Notes under the pieces: model-generated
Seen by the model: the letters and a program-made list of their open reading frames with translations, nothing else
Databases searched by the model: none
What the model was told of the DNA's origin: nothing
Made by a program: the position numbers and the translations under genes
Assembly: GCA_963377175.1 (NCBI GenBank)
Contig: CAUJNA010003749.1
Span: 1,135,383-1,199,382 of the forward strand
DNA from: Effrenium voratum
Taxonomy: Eukaryota > Sar > Dinophyceae > Suessiales > Symbiodiniaceae
Length of the DNA: 64,000 bases
Direction of reading: 5' to 3'
Shown here: piece after piece, positions 13,433 to 26,384 of the stretch
Position numbering within the stretch: the first letter of the stretch is position 1
How the letters are laid out: the number at the start of each line of letters is the position of its first letter

Positions 13433-14299
13433 GCCGACCTAGGCGCACTAGTCCAACCGCAACAGGAGCAGCCCATCGCAAAGGAAAACAACTGAAGGCA
13501 GTGGTTCACTAAGAAGGGGCAGAAGTGGTCGCTCATTCTCCACAAGTATGTTCATGTTTCTTAGAGGACCGAATGTTTGTCCTCAACATGTGCCAGGCCT
13601 TGCTCCCGGTCCGAAGGGCAGACAATGCCAGCAGAAGGTATTCCTCCAGTATCATTTTATGAGGGACCCCCGTCACAGACAGGCAAGGATCATTCATCCA
13701 CAGTCACAGTAAACCATGAAGGTAATAATGTTTGCGAGATTTACGATCCAGCGCCAAAGTTGTCAGAGGAACAGCCTCGCCAAGGAACGCCAATTTTAAA
13801 TGTATATGTACATATATGTGGATTGCCTTCCCTCACCCCAGCCCTCCCAACGGTCATGTGCCCCACCCTGTCGTCCTGTGGTCCTGTGATGGAGTTGTTC
13901 AGGTTGGTTTAGGGTTGATCAAGGCTTGATTTGGGGTCAGTTTGGGTGGGTCCAGGGGTGGTTTAGGATTGGGTACGGCTTGGTTTATGTTTGGTTCTAG
14001 GCTTGGTTGCGAGTCGGTTCCGGGGTGGTGAACTCTTCGCCTAGGCTTGGGATCTCCTCTTAAAGAACCCGGTTTTCAGGATGCATGTGAATTTGAGATT
14101 GGGGGGTTGGGACATTTCAATCTCCCGGTTGCGTTCCGACCGACGCTGGCCACCAGCTTCGAAGCCTGGTTTGAACCACCTTGATGAATCAAAACAAGCT
14201 TAATGTTGTTTCCTTCAAAGGGGAGAGGATGCGTGGAGTTGGGGGTGGGGTGGGGTGGGGGGGTTGGGTGCGGGATTTGGGGTCTTCCAATTTCGCGCG

Positions 14300-14386
14300 C
14301 CCGCCGGGAGTCGAGAGGCGCAGCAGGCGCTGGAGCTGCAACGGCTGGAGCTTCAGCAGCGGCTGATGGCGCAGGAGCTGGAGGCG
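14300..14386 (+). CDS. Exon-like island, clear coiled coil, GTGAGT donor
   Basis: Reads REAQQALELQRLELQQRLMA then QELE, followed by GC-GTGAGT. Strong Leu/Gln/Glu heptad character. Confidence 0.5.
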
Positions 14387-14451
14387 TGAGTGCGACTTTG
14401 TCTTGGCGCAGCAGTCCACAGGGAAGCAGGTAAGGGTGTGTTCGGGGAGGG

Positions 14452-14538
14452 TTGGGGGTTGGGGGTTGGGGGTTGGGGGTTGGGGGTTGGGGGTTGGGGG
14501 TTGGGGGTTGGGGGTTGGGGGTTGGGGGTTGGGGGTTG
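14452..14538 (+). repeat. (TTGGGGG)n heptamer tract, about 12 units
   Basis: Perfect TTGGGGG repeats immediately after a CAGGTAAGGG donor-like site downstream of the 14300 island. Resembles telomere-like G-rich DNA but is not the TTTAGGG type known for dinoflagellates. Confidence 0.95.
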
Positions 14539-14810
14539 TTTCGGCGTACCCTCCCACCAACTAATATGGGTTCGTGCAAAAAGGCCAACTAACCAAGAGG
14601 AAAAGTCTTTCTGCAGGGGTCTGCGCACAAACCCATGTTAGCTGGAGGGTAGCAGGGGTTTGCAGGTTGGAGTGTGTTCGGGGAGGGTTGGCGGTTGGGG
14701 GTGTGGGGCCTGTGGGGAGGGAGATAGGCCCCCAAAAGAATCTGCGTGAGCGGGGTGGGGGGGAAGGGGGTTATCGTTATTTATGGGCGTTTGGTGAAAA
14801 GGAAAACCTT

Positions 14811-14905
14811 CACATGGGTGGTGGCTCAAAATTGAAGAGCCTAGTCCCTGGTTCCATTTACCAAGGTGCCATTTTGGTACATCTTTTTGGGCCACAGCCA
14901 CATGA
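14811..14905. mobile_element. TIR element family 'GTGGCTCAAAA', copy B
   Basis: Left CACATGGGTGGTGGCTCAAA, right TTTTTGGGCCACAGCCACAT. Interior CTGGTTCCATTTACCAAGG and GCCATTTTGGTAC as in copy A. Confidence 0.65.
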
Positions 14906-15559
14906 CTAACTATACAGATGGTTTCGCATACCTGTTTTCTCTTGGGTTCGGCGGAGCTCGCTGCCTTTTTGATGCCCAGCCGCCCTTGCCAGTGCAACGA
15001 CGTGTAATTTGAATCTCGCGAAGTGCATGAATGTGACAAGATCGTGATTTAGATACACGTGTACACTATATACATATTTACAGACATAGATATATAGATA
15101 TAGATGCTTGTGTGTCTACACAAACCTATATGGTTGCCCCTGGAGTTTCACAAGAACATCCCTACCCCAAACAAACAACAACAAGGTGCCCTCCAAAACA
15201 AGGCACGCCCGGGTGATAAGATGGCCTGTGGAGATGATTGTGTATGATGGTATGTCTATCACAAACACAGAGATCTGCATGAATACGATGCAAAGATTAG
15301 TTTGGGTTCTTGGGCATTGGTTCCACCAGATGTATTCCGCCACCCGCAAGCCACCCATTTTGGCGGCTTGGCTGGTCTTCGGTTCAGACCTCTCGGACAT
15401 TTTGCAGGGATTTCCAGAGGCGAACTGTTGACTCATTCCCGCAAGGCCCACTCGCTCGGCCTTTAGGCGTTTTCAAGGTCAGGTCATGTTTGGAGAGCCG
15501 GGTCTTGACCATTGCTCCACGCGTTGGGCTTTCCCAAGACCCACCGCAAAAAAAAAAGA

Positions 15560-15720
15560 GAAGAAAAGCCGCTGCGCCTTCAAGAGCTCTCGCGCAGGCC
15601 ATCCGGGCCAAGTGCTTGCCAGCTTCAGCCCCACCGCAAGGTTTGGCCAATGAAGGCTTGAAGGAGGCAAAAATGCTGCGCACGGATTTGAGCAAAGTCT
15701 CCAGCCTGCCGATGCTTGGT
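15560..15720 (+). CDS. Exon-like island
   Basis: Reads RALAQAIRAKCLPASAPPQG then LANEGLKEAKMLRTDLSKVS; Ala/Lys-rich and helical, following an A-rich stretch. Confidence 0.4.
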
Positions 15721-18689
15721 GAAATATTTAATTGACACCTAACACATAACACTGGCTCAGACGCAAGGGCATATTTGGGCCAATCAACAAATCACCAGCA
15801 GATTTTGATCCAAGGTGTTTTGAAGCAGGTGGTTTGTGGACGTCCTTTGAAGACACCTGTTCGTTGAGCGTTTGGAACCCTATGCATGTGTTCTAGTAAA
15901 CTAGTGCCTAAGAACCGTCACTCAAATTAATGTGCCAACCAAAGAGCAGAAGCTCGAGGGGCATCTTGGTGCGAGGCAAGGCTTATGGTTGTGGAACTTT
16001 GTGACGAACTCGCCGTGGGGAAAAAGAAGCTCATGACTTAGTTCATTTGCTTCGGATTCCCTTCTGTCAAGTTTTGGAGAGGCAAGGTTTGCCCCTGTTC
16101 TGTGTGGAGATGCCCTTCAGGGATGGGAAGCCTCCACTTGTCACAGAAAAGCCGGCCCATGTGCCACAACTTTAAGGGGAGATGGCAGCCTGATTTGGTT
16201 GAATCGCACCTTTCCCTGTGGTTGGGATCAACCTCCTGGTGAGGTTCTTGAGGGCCATATCGCTGCCTAGCTTTGGCGGCTGGCGCCGGGGGGGGGCTGT
16301 TTCCCTAGGCCATTGGCACATGCTGCGTTTTGCGTGTGGCGTGTGGTTCGTGTGGGTCAAACTGCTGGAGTCCAAGAACAGCTGGTTTTCTTCCTGAACC
16401 AACCCAAAAAGGAGATGCCTAGGAAAACAGACGCACTCTTCAAGTTCAAGGACGAATCCGCGCTGAAACCCGGAACATCCCCACATCAAGAAACAGGGAT
16501 TGATTAATATGGGGTCAACATTCAGGAGTAGGCCAAGCCCTGGTGTGAACGCCGGCGTTTTCACCTCCAAGGAGCCATCTTCGCTCCGCCGCTTTGAAGC
16601 TGGTCTCCAGCGCTGAAGCGGCGAAGTTGTCCTCAATCATCCAGTGCCAGTGGTGGAGCCTTGGAAATCCGGGGGCCCGAGTTGGGCTGGTGGACCATTT
16701 TTTCAGCGCGTTTGAGCAACCAAATCCAATCTCCTCCCACCAAAGGCTTGGCACACCTTGCAGACCGCGCCGGGTTCCGGAATTGCACCCTTGACGACCA
16801 GGGGAACACAAACAATTGCCAGACGTTTGCTCCAAACCCTGTTGTCTTTTGGCTTTTCCGTGATTGCAAGACGGCTTGCAAGCAAGCAATTGTGCTTTGT
16901 TGCGCGGGGGCGATGTTTGTCCAGGTTTGCTTGGAGGAGTGCGGGGGAGTCTTAAGACCGATTGGGATGATTCCCCTTGAACATGGACTCGGGGGAGATG
17001 GGTACGGGTCTGCAGTTATCAGTTCCTTTTTCGACTGCGGAAAAGTCGTGGAGGTTGTCTATGCTACTCTGCAGATGGAACCGCGAAAGGGGGCCGTTTC
17101 CCAAAGCTGTGCAACAAGCGATGGTTTGCAACAGGGTTTTATCCATCCCAGCAGCAAAGAAGATTTTGCCCACAGTGCGTGTGTGTGTGTGGTTGCAGTC
17201 ATGCCCCTTGCTGCAGAACAGGGCTTACCTTTACTTGCACAAGTTGGGGGAGCCACGCATGATCCGTTGATTTGTTCCCTGTGGGGGCAGATAGGTCAAT
17301 TCCATGAGCGCAAGACTTCTTGCTGAGAGCGGTGGCGTTGGCTCAATGATGGCAAAGGTTGTCTCAAAATGGTAAACCTACTTTGGAATATGTCAATGCC
17401 AATTCTATGGCAACCGTACGCAACGCGTCCTTGGTTTGATGCCTTGTGGAATTGTACATGGTAATCACGGGGGGCTGGGGGAGGGAGCCCACATATGCGC
17501 CCAAGCCCTTGTTCCGGCCTTATTGACCCTCCGCCCCTCCCTCCTTGCCCATTGCCTACGGTGCTGGGAGCTTAGGCAGAAGGAAGCGCAGCGCCTTTGC
17601 CAATGCTACAAGGATGTATCCGGGCTGATGGGGTCCGTGATGATGCTGCGGTTTCGCTTTTTTAAAGTCAATCCGCAAGATCCTTGAACTTGTGCCAGAT
17701 AGTAATGTTTCATGAGAACACTTCTTAGCCATGACAAGGATGTGGTGTCCCACTACGGTTTAGATTGGACCCCTGCTTTTCGACAAGCCCAACAAGACAA
17801 GTGGCCAGCATAGGGCCCCCTTAGGGCGCTCTTGACAAAAGGTACCGTTGCTTCAATGCTTTTGAGTTGGGCCGTTACCTTGTATTATTTGTTTTTGCGT
17901 TTTGGACAGGGGGAAGGGGAATGATTATGACCCTGCAAGCCAACAAACAGACAAGTTTTGCCTCCAGCCTTTCCAAGTTGATCGGACGTCCTTCACGGGA
18001 GGCATGGCAGGACTTCCGTTGCGCATTGGTTGGCCAAACATGTCCTGCCAACTTCCGGGATGTTACTCTATTGCTGAAATGGCCAGCGAACTTCCGGCTG
18101 TTACCTCACTATTTTAAAATCACAAGCTAACTTGTATTTTATGCCTCCCGTCTCAAGTCTTACTTCTTCGTCTCTCTTTGCAACAGGTAGGCCCGGCGGG
18201 AGCCATCGAAACGCACTCTGCAGGGATCAGCCGATCAAGACAAAAGCCCGAGTGTTTTGCAACACATGTTGATAGCTGTATCCCCAGCATTCATCCCCGA
18301 ATGAGCGTATCTGCATGATTTTTATGGCAAGCTCATCGATCCAGGTAAAGCGAGTCGGCCCCATGTAGCTTCTGTTCTCCAAGTCTTGGTGCAGGTTCTC
18401 AGCTGGAGGAAGGGGAAGTCTTCATAAATTTGGGGAGTTGTGATGTACGGTTTTATATAGTCATTAAATGCGTATTCATATCTGCATATATATATATATA
18501 TATATGTAGTATGTGTATATGCATATGTGTTTGCATGTATGGGTGTATCTATGCATATATACATTCACATATATATATATATATATATATATATTGTTAT
18601 GTAGGTGCATACTTAGACATGTATGCGCACATGCAGAACATATACAGATGTCAGTGTCTTGCGGCACGTGTTTGATGGCCCGCATTCCG
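15721..18689. other. Mostly non-coding; ambiguous coding on either strand near 16.5-16.9 kb
   Basis: Open frames overlap on both strands at 16515-17326. The minus strand reads IEDNFAASALETSFKAAERR near 16560-16640, but neither strand is clearly better. No call is made. Confidence 0.4.
18480..18600. repeat. (TA)n microsatellites
   Basis: Two TA runs at about 18488-18505 and 18570-18596. Similar short TA runs occur at 19506-19531, 22820-22835, 22992-23006 and 30852-30876. Confidence 0.9.
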
Positions 18690-18772
18690 CTTCTTCCGAG
18701 CTGCTTCTTCCGAGGCATTAGCAGACAGGGACAAGGCGGCGGAGGCGTTGCTGACCTGGAACGGCGGGCTTA
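18690..18772 (+). CDS. Exon-like island
   Basis: Reads RAASSEALADRDKAAEALLT then WNGG; the frame stops shortly after. Similar to other coiled-coil islands. Confidence 0.4.
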
Positions 18773-19598
18773 GCTGAATTAGCGGCGCGTCGACCCAGGA
18801 ATCAACCAGCCTCCACTGGGCTCCTGCTTTTACCAAGTTCACTGAACAACCGGGACACTATGGAATGTCGTTTCGAGGATGCTCCCAAATATGATTTTGA
18901 TCCCCCCTTACATGGGTTGCGCATCATGTCATCCAGGGTGTTATTAATGTAATTATGGGTTCAATCTAGGCCTCGGATGAATCCGGGCTATACTTTGGGA
19001 TTCCCCACTGGCTCTTTCAGATTCACTCTTTCTCCCAAATTGTTCGGCGGGCTCTCCTTCCACAAGTTCTCCTGAAACGGGTTGGTTGCAACTAGGCGTT
19101 GTCTAGTCGTTTGTTTTCCTTTGTTCTCATGATTTGCCTTTTGTGCGGGAATCAACTCCAAAGGTTCCCTCTTTCTGCAGGGGTTGGCAACTTGGGATTA
19201 GAGAGCGATCTAGGTTTTGGCGAAGTGATGAAAACCGAAGGGCAACTCCTCTGTAAATTGGCATGGGCCCCCTGTAGAGCAGGTTCCCCGACCTTTGGGC
19301 TCCACAGCTGCAGGGGCGGGTGGTGTTCTCTTCGTGCAACCGTGTCTATATGCATACTTATATTATGTGTACTGGCAATGACGCATGCGGAGCCAGTCCC
19401 GGGCCTGATCCCGAGCGGGCCACCGCTGGGGGGAGGCTGCCCGGTTTGTGGCTCTGGTACACCAGAAGCTGTTTCTCTCTCTCTCTCTCTCTCTTATATT
19501 ATGTGTGTATAAATATATATATATATATATATTTATTTCATTTACTATTTGGGCTCAAGGTCCACCAGGGTTATTGACAATCGTGGTAGTTTTTCAGA

Positions 19599-19735
19599 CC
19601 AACGAAGATGTCATCAGATGGAGAAGTCTTCATGCAACTTCCGACAAGGAATTGCTGTCTGCAGGAAGCCTCAAGCTAGGACGAGGGATTCACATCCTTT
19701 GCCTCAACGAGGCTGACTACTTCTCTCAAGGCTGA
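19599..19735 (+). CDS. Exon-like island after TTTTTCAG
   Basis: Reads TNEDVIRWRSLHATSDKELL then GSLKLGRGIHILCLNEADYF and stops. Different in style from the coiled-coil islands. The following 500 bp also contain broken coding-like stretches. Confidence 0.35.
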
Positions 19736-19739
19736 TCCA

Positions 19740-20260
19740 GCGTAGAGATCGCGAAAGAAGGTATTATCGGGCCTTCGCCAAGGCACGGGTTTCATGAATC
19801 CGTGGGAAAGCAGGACAACGGCAGAGCGACCGGATGCTTCGTGAAGGGCAACAGCTCCAGCAGAGTCTACTTATCAACGCGTCGCAGCACCATTTGTAGC
19901 AGGTCATGGGCCAACACGATGCGAATACCTTTGCATACCTTTGCCTCCCGGCTGGATCAGATGATCCAAGTTGCATGCGACCGACACATGAGTGTCTGGC
20001 ATGCGCAGGGGACGTCATGAGCACAACAGATTGGAAGATATCTCGGTTTCACAGAGCAGAGTATTGAACTCCGAATCACCACGGCACCATCAACCGACCT
20101 CAGCAATTTCAATTGCTTTTCCATTCTATTGGCGATTCAGTCACTCAGAAAGAGCAAACGTCACCGGATCTTTGTTTCGAACCGTCGTATGGCTACGGCG
20201 CACATTTCGATGCTGAAGGTCAAAACGAATGTGTGTCTGTTTTGTTCTGTGTTTTCATGA
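19740..20260 (+). pseudogene. Possible degraded coding region
   Basis: One frame reads natural-looking pieces separated by stops (GQRQSDRMLREGQQLQQSLL, then HDANTFAYLCLPAGSDDPSC, then EPSYGYGAHFDAEGQ). It may be an eroded element or processed gene; no family recognised. Confidence 0.25.
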
Positions 20261-20559
20261 CTCGTGCAATCGCGCATCTACATTATATCTGCAATCTGGG
20301 CTCAAGGCCCAGAATGAACTCATATAACAGCTACTGCAGCATAGCAGAGTAGAGCCATTGCCGCTCACGCTCGCAGTACATAATCTGGAACTTCTACTAG
20401 AATTGGAGTATTATATTTCTCTGGGGTTATTTGCCACTATTTGCCCCTTTTCGGGGTCATTGCCAGGCATCCCGTCCGTTTTGTTACCAGCAAGCCACAC
20501 CACGAGCGGATAACTGGGCCCTGCGGCAAAAAAACGGGCTCTCGAGCGGTTGCATCCCA

Positions 20560-20652
20560 TCTCTCGCTCTCTCTGTCCTTCTCTGTCTCTTTCTCTTTCC
20601 CCTTCCCCTTTCTCTTTATCTTTCTCGTTCTCTTTCTCTTTCTCTTTTTTTT

Positions 20653-20683
<31 letters not shown>

Positions 20684-20690
20684 TGCCTCT
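20560..20690 (+). repeat. CT-rich polypyrimidine tract
   Basis: About 130 bases almost free of purines, ending before a coding-like region; may serve as an intron 3' pyrimidine tract. Confidence 0.85.
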
Positions 20691-20694
20691 CTTT

Positions 20695-20975
20695 TCGGCA
20701 TGCTTTGGGGAGGTGCATGGAACCCCCCAAAGTGATGTCAACGCAGATGGCTCAGTTCGTTTGCGTTTGCTTACCCGCGCTCGCCGTCTACGTAACCAAC
20801 TGGCCTCAAGATCAGTTCTCACCAGTCACCAAGGTAGGCACTTGCAAGCATCTTCGCAGAGAAGACGTCGGGTGGACCTCGAACAGACGTTGGAGGACCG
20901 AATTGCCAGGTCCCTTCAGAAAGATACTGTGGAAACCGTTCATTATGAGAGTGAACCCAGCGTTTTGCAATTTTG
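20695..20975 (+). CDS. Exon-like region after a 120-bp pyrimidine tract
   Basis: Reads GEVHGTPQSDVNADGSVRLR and later RVDLEQTLEDRIARSLQKDT then VETVHYESEP. It is the longest clean island in this stretch and follows a CT-rich tract suited to a 3' splice site. Function unknown. Confidence 0.4.
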
Positions 20976-21703
20976 CTTTTGGGGTTTGACTTTTGTTTCT
21001 TCTTTTGGCCGGCTAACGGGTGATCCTTTTCCAAGGACCTAAAAGGTTTTCTTATGTTTCCTTTTGACCCGCTCACACTCGTTCACGCTTTGGGGGCTTT
21101 AAGGGTGGGCACGTAGTATCGGAAAGCCCGCCCCGCTTCCACTGCGAACTATCACCTGCAGCCAAACAAACTTAGGTTGGAATAATGTGGCCCAGACCCC
21201 TCGTGGCGCCCTTATCTCATTTCTTTGAGATGCTCGTTCTCCCTTTGCAAATCAATTGGCAAGCAAGGGTGCCCTGTTTTGCCCATGGCCACTGGGGGAG
21301 CTCAATTCGGCTTCATGCATGGTTGGGATCTTGCATATGTTGCGAAACCTTTCCTGACACTGTGACCATTGGCTCATTGAATCCCAACTCTTCTAACCCT
21401 TCCCATTTTGCGTGGCCCTGCCCACCAAGGCCCTTAACATGCATTTGCTAGTTTGAGGAAAACAATGAAACGGGGCGGTGGATCTTTCTGTCAGCGGTTG
21501 GTTCTTTCTCTGAGGGGCGAAGCAATTAATTACTCATACTTTGCTCGTGGGATTATGATTTGGTGTCCTGCAACCCCAGATGTTCCAAACACACCAACAT
21601 TGGCTGCGTGTGCCCCTCAAACCACGCAAGACAAATGGGGACATCGCCGGGTGTGAAGTTCATTTGCTCCGCGTAGTTCGAGGGCCCGGGTACTTAATCT
21701 GCA

Positions 21704-21877
21704 AAAGCAAATCATGATGAAGGTGTTGGAGTTATTGTACAAATTGCGGATTCTGCGTCCACTTTTCCCGGTGAGGATCTTGGGCAGCAGATTGCGGAAG
21801 ATGCCAAAGCCTTGGCAGACTTCGACAGGGCGCACCATGAGTTGGAGGACCAGGTCAAGGCGGGCATGAAGCTCTGA
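21704..21877 (+). CDS. Exon-like island ending in a stop
   Basis: Reads HDEGVGVIVQIADSASTFPG then EDLGQQIAEDAKALADFDRA and HHELEDQVKAGMKL stop. Good helical coding; too short to stand out in ORF scans. Confidence 0.45.
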   Translation, partial: KANHDEGVGVIVQIADSASTFPGEDLGQQIAEDAKALADFDRAHHELEDQVKAGMKL

Positions 21878-22040
21878 ATCTGGTTGAGGTTTCCTTTTTG
21901 TGCTTGTGTTTCTTCATGTTCTAGTTGGGGGTCTTGTTTGCTTGGCAGGGGCTGTTTTGTGTTTGTGCTTGTGTTGGTGCTGGGGGGGGGCCTTTCATTT
22001 CTTTGGAGCATTTGTTTGGATGTTAATCATTAGGACTTTC

Positions 22041-22123
22041 ACTTTTTGCCAACTACTGGGTTTTCCGTATTAAACCACTAAAAGTTCAAAACTTTTAGCA
22101 GGGGAGCAGATTTTGCCACCGAG
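22041..22123 (+). repeat. Introner-like repeat family 3, copy 2
   Basis: ACTTTTTGCCAACTACTGGG...AAAAGTTCAAAACTTTT-AGCAGGGGAGCAGATTTTGCC, closely matching 4450-4534, and again followed by a coding-like island. A shorter relative with the same palindrome lies near 2032-2055. Confidence 0.65.
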
Positions 22124-22139
22124 ATTTGCTTTGCGGAGT

Positions 22140-22215
22140 AGGGCTCGTTCTTTGCGAAGGCGGGTGCCAAAGAGCTCATGGAGACGCAGCAGAGGTCTGG
22201 CTGCGTCGGTTTCGG
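22140..22215 (+). CDS. Short exon-like island after an introner-like repeat
   Basis: Reads FAKAGAKELMETQQRSGCVG before a GGTGAGCG donor-like site. It directly follows the repeat at 22041-22123. Confidence 0.35.
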
Positions 22216-23339
22216 TGAGCGACCCGCTCGATTCGCTCGGTGCTTTTTGAGCAGTTGGGAGTCTTTTTCGGGGGTGGGGGGGGGGAGGGGGGAGGGCCAC
22301 TTTTTAGAACCAGCCAACCAAAAAGTTTGCCCTTTTTTCCCATTACCCACCTTTGGAGCTCAAGCTACCCTGAAATAGGAGAAGCCACCCTAACATGATG
22401 AGAGGACTTCCATGTTTTAAGGGTACATTGAGGGACGTTGAGGGTGTAAGGAGGCTTTGAGCCAATTGACAAAAAGTTTCAGAAGGAAGTCGGTACATGT
22501 ATACCTGGGTCTTCCATTTGGTCACTTTTTAGGGCTCTGGGCATTTTTTTTGCTCGTTTCAGATTTTGAGCGGAAAAACTAAAAATGAGCGGAAATCTTG
22601 ATTTGGCAGGATTTGGCAAGTTGTCTCCCGGAAAATGAGCGGAAATCGGCGGGAAATGAGCGGAAATCGGCGGGAAATGAGCGGAAATGTGCGGACACGC
22701 ACCAGAACCACTTTCCAATTGAGCGTTTTCTTTCCAATTAAGCGTTGTTGGATGAAATGAGCGTAATTTTTGCTCGAAACGGGAAAATCCAGAAAAAAGT
22801 GCCCACGGAAGACCCAGGTATATATATATATATATGATTATATTTGCCTTGTTTGCTGGATGTATATCAGATCGAGTAAGCCCAAGTTTCTGCAAGGGGC
22901 CAGCATGTAACTGACAAAGGGCGCGCATTCGGAGAGGTGCAAAATAGCCTGGAGTTCTCCATTTGTGGCAGCGCAAATTCCGCTGAGGAAGGCTATATAT
23001 ATATATACGCATATGTTCATAAATGGGGAACTGTGATCCCAATTCACTTAAGTAGCGCCAGCGGGGGTGTTTAGATTTAACTGTGACCAAGCGGAGGGAT
23101 GAACAATTGTTTGTAAGACAGGAGGTCAAACGGCGAACCCTGTACACAGTCCTGTTTTTGTTGAGCTTCAAGCGCACGACTGTTTTTCAGATTGCCGTTG
23201 ATGGGTGATTTGGTTCTTGTGACGGCCAGTCAAGAACGACACCCAGAACACCAAAGCAAACCACCAGTCAGCTTCACTTCGAGGGAAGCTGAGAGCCTGA
23301 GCACGCGCCAACGTTCACTTGGCCTCACTCTGCTCTGCG

Positions 23340-23461
23340 CGCACGATGTCAGGAGGACGGTGCTGACGAGCAAGTGCAAGCAGGCGGCGGAGGTGACGAG
23401 TCAGTTCAACAAGGCCCAGAAAGACCTGCAGCTGATCCAGAAGAAATGCGAGGAGCGATAG
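23340..23461 (+). CDS. Exon-like island, coiled coil
   Basis: Reads HDVRRTVLTSKCKQAAEVTS then QFNKAQKDLQLIQKKCEER and a stop. Strong heptad character. Confidence 0.5.
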
Positions 23462-24299
23462 CTGGGTGCTGGCGGACTTCTTGGACTTTAGTCATTGTTG
23501 GGCAGGCAACAAACACTTTGAACTTGTTTTGGCAGGCCAAGACACACTTTGGGCTTGTTTTGGTCACCTGCGCTGACGCCAACTGAATCCACGTAGTGCT
23601 AGTGAGGTGAGCGCTGGGTAAATGCGGATTGTTTGTTCAGGCGTGGCTAGGGTACTCATGCACGTCAGATAGTCCACAAGAGAACTCAGATTGTTTAATT
23701 CGCACTTGCTTTCAGCAAGCCGTTGGCAAACGTGGTTCTTGTTTGAGGGTTTCTTTGGAGTGCATGCTCGCTGCGACGTGCCCCGTCCACGGTGGGGCCT
23801 GCCTTCTTCCCAACGCCCGAGATCCGTCCGCGCTAAACTGAATTGACTTCTACCAGAATGTCCCGCCAGGTCCAACCCAAATCGCATTACTGAAGCCAGT
23901 TCTCAAGCAAGACACAAAGAACAAAACGGCATGACATGCGCATCTTTGAACTTGTTTGTGCAAACTGGGAGGTTCTTCTCCCAGTTCTTGACTCCCAAAA
24001 AACAGGGGGGGCCCTTCAGAATCAAGACGCACCGGGGGGGGGTGAAATTCGGGGTGGGTGGGTGGGTGTTTGTGTGTGTTTTTGTTTAGGGGGGAAAGCG
24101 TTTAGTGCCATCGAGGGAGACATTGAGGACAATTCAGGGTGGCCCTGCCATGGCTTCCCTGGCCAGCCGGCTGCATCAAGATTGGAATGTACCCTCCATG
24201 TGCCAATTGCATACGGGTGTCTTTTTGTAGGGCACCACCGGGGCCCGAAGTGGTGGTTTTCCTCTTGGTTTCCCTTCAATACCACCAAAAAAGTAGCAC
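23462..24299. other. No gene seen
   Basis: Intron-like sequence; short open stretches without coding character. Confidence 0.5.
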
Positions 24300-25464
24300 C
24301 CTCAAAAGCACACACACACACCCACCCCCGCCCCCACCCCCACCCACACCCACACGCACACCCACACCCACACCCACACCCACACGCACACGTACACGCA
24401 CACGCACACGCACACGCACCCGCACGCACCCGCACACACACGCACACACACGCACACGACGCACACGACGCACACGACGCACACGACGCACACTACGCGC
24501 ACGACGCACACGACGCACACGACGCACACTACGCACACGACGCACACGACGCACACGACGCACACGACGCACACGACGCACACGACGCACACGACGCACA
24601 CGACGCACACGACGCACACGACGCACACGACGCACACGACGCACACGACGCACACGACGCACACGACGCACACGACGCACACGACGCACACGACGCACAC
24701 GACGCACACGACGCACACGACGCACACGACGCACACGACGCACACGACGCACACGACGCACACGACGCACACGACGCACACGACGCACACGACGCACACG
24801 ACGCACACGACGCACACGACGCACACGACGCACACGACGCACACGACGCACACACGACGCACACGACACGACGCACACGACGCACACGACGCACACGACG
24901 CACACGCACGCACACGACACGCACACGAACACGACGCACACGCACACGCACACGACGCACACGCACACGACGCACACGACGCACACGACGCACACGACGC
25001 ACACGACGCACACGACGCACACGACGCACACGACGCACACGACGCACACGACGCACACGACGCACACGACGACGCACACGACGCACACGACGCACACACG
25101 CACACGACACACGACGCACACGACGCACACGACGCACACGACGCACACGACGCACACGACGCACACGACGCACACGACGCACACGACGCACACGACGCAC
25201 ACGACGCACACGACGCACACGACGCACACGACGCACACGACGCACACGACGCACACGACGCACACGACGCACACGCACGCGACACGCGACGCACACGACG
25301 CGACACGACGCACACGACGCACACGACGCACACGACGCACACGACGCACACGACGCACACGACGCACACGCCGCACACCCACACCCACACCCACACCCAC
25401 ACCCACATCCACACACACACCCACACCCACACCCACACCCACACCCACACCCACACACACACAC

Positions 25465-25496
<32 letters not shown>

Positions 25497-25505
25497 GCGC
25501 GCGCG
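24300..25505. repeat. ACACGACGC 9-bp minisatellite with flanking CA/CCCACA repeats
   Basis: CACCCA/CACGCA repeats lead into roughly 100 units of ACACGACGC (24450-25376) with a few indels near 24850-24960 and 25060-25110, then (CCCACA)n and (CA)n. All six frames stay open because the unit has no stop, giving long but spurious ORFs. Confidence 0.95.
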
Positions 25506-25589
25506 CTGGACTTTTGCTTGGCCAAGGTTCGTTGTTTCAGGGCAGACAAACTCAGATGTGTCTGTGTTTTCAACAGGAGACGCACCTAG

Positions 25590-25725
25590 CCACGCAGCCG
25601 ATTCGACTCCGCAGGACCTGAAGTCTGAGCTGGTGACCATGGCGCAGGACCAAGACTCCGGGAAGGAGGCCGCGCCGATGCCGAGCAAATCGAGGGGCTG
25701 CCAATGTCGGGGTCGATCCGTTTGA
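25590..25725 (+). CDS. Exon-like island after the ACACGACGC minisatellite
   Basis: Reads PQDLKSELVTMAQDQDSGKE then AAPMPSKSRGCQCRG and a stop. Confidence 0.4.
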
Positions 25726-26384
25726 AACCACGAGGAGATGCGTACTGCACCGAGGTTGGCTCACTTGCGGCTCACTTCCTGGGGTTGAGTCATGGTTTGG
25801 AGGGGAAGTTTCCTTCTTAGTGGCAACCAGGACGACCTCACCTTGTCTACGATGACAGTTGTTGTGGGCCTTGTGATTGGCTATGCTGGGAGCAGGTGGA
25901 CACATGTTGGACGTTTGTTCAAAGTGCACCTGGCCCAACTGGTTTGGATCGGAGCCAATGGGCTGGTTCCATACAGTGGATGCTACACTCCTTTAAGCAG
26001 GGCTTCGCCCAACCCACTCGTTCATAGGCGAGAGTGGAACCTCGCGGGTTATGCGGTCAACAGACCGGTTCCTGCACTTGAGCTTCGGTCGCGAACAGGC
26101 GCCCAATACCCTCCAATCCAGCCCAACACACTTCCCCCCCCCAACACACCTTAAGCCTCCACTTCACTTCCACCCAAGCCCAGCAACAACAGGAGACCGT
26201 GTTAAGCCTGGCCACGGGGGAACAATCGGTCAGGGGTGACTTTTCCTCGACCGTTGCTTACCCTATCACACCGCCGAAACCACCCGTGGCACGCGCACCC
26301 AACAATGTAAAAGCAACAGTTACATCCATCCATTTATACATCAATCCATCCATCCATACAGACATACATGCATACCTGCATACA

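Noticed and set aside
23936..25725. Very long open frames on both strands (up to about 560 codons) over the ACACGACGC repeat
   Set aside because: The 9-bp unit has no stop codon in any frame; the proteins are pure His/Asp/Ala, Arg/Thr or Cys/Val repeats. Only the short unique tail at about 25590-25725 is kept.
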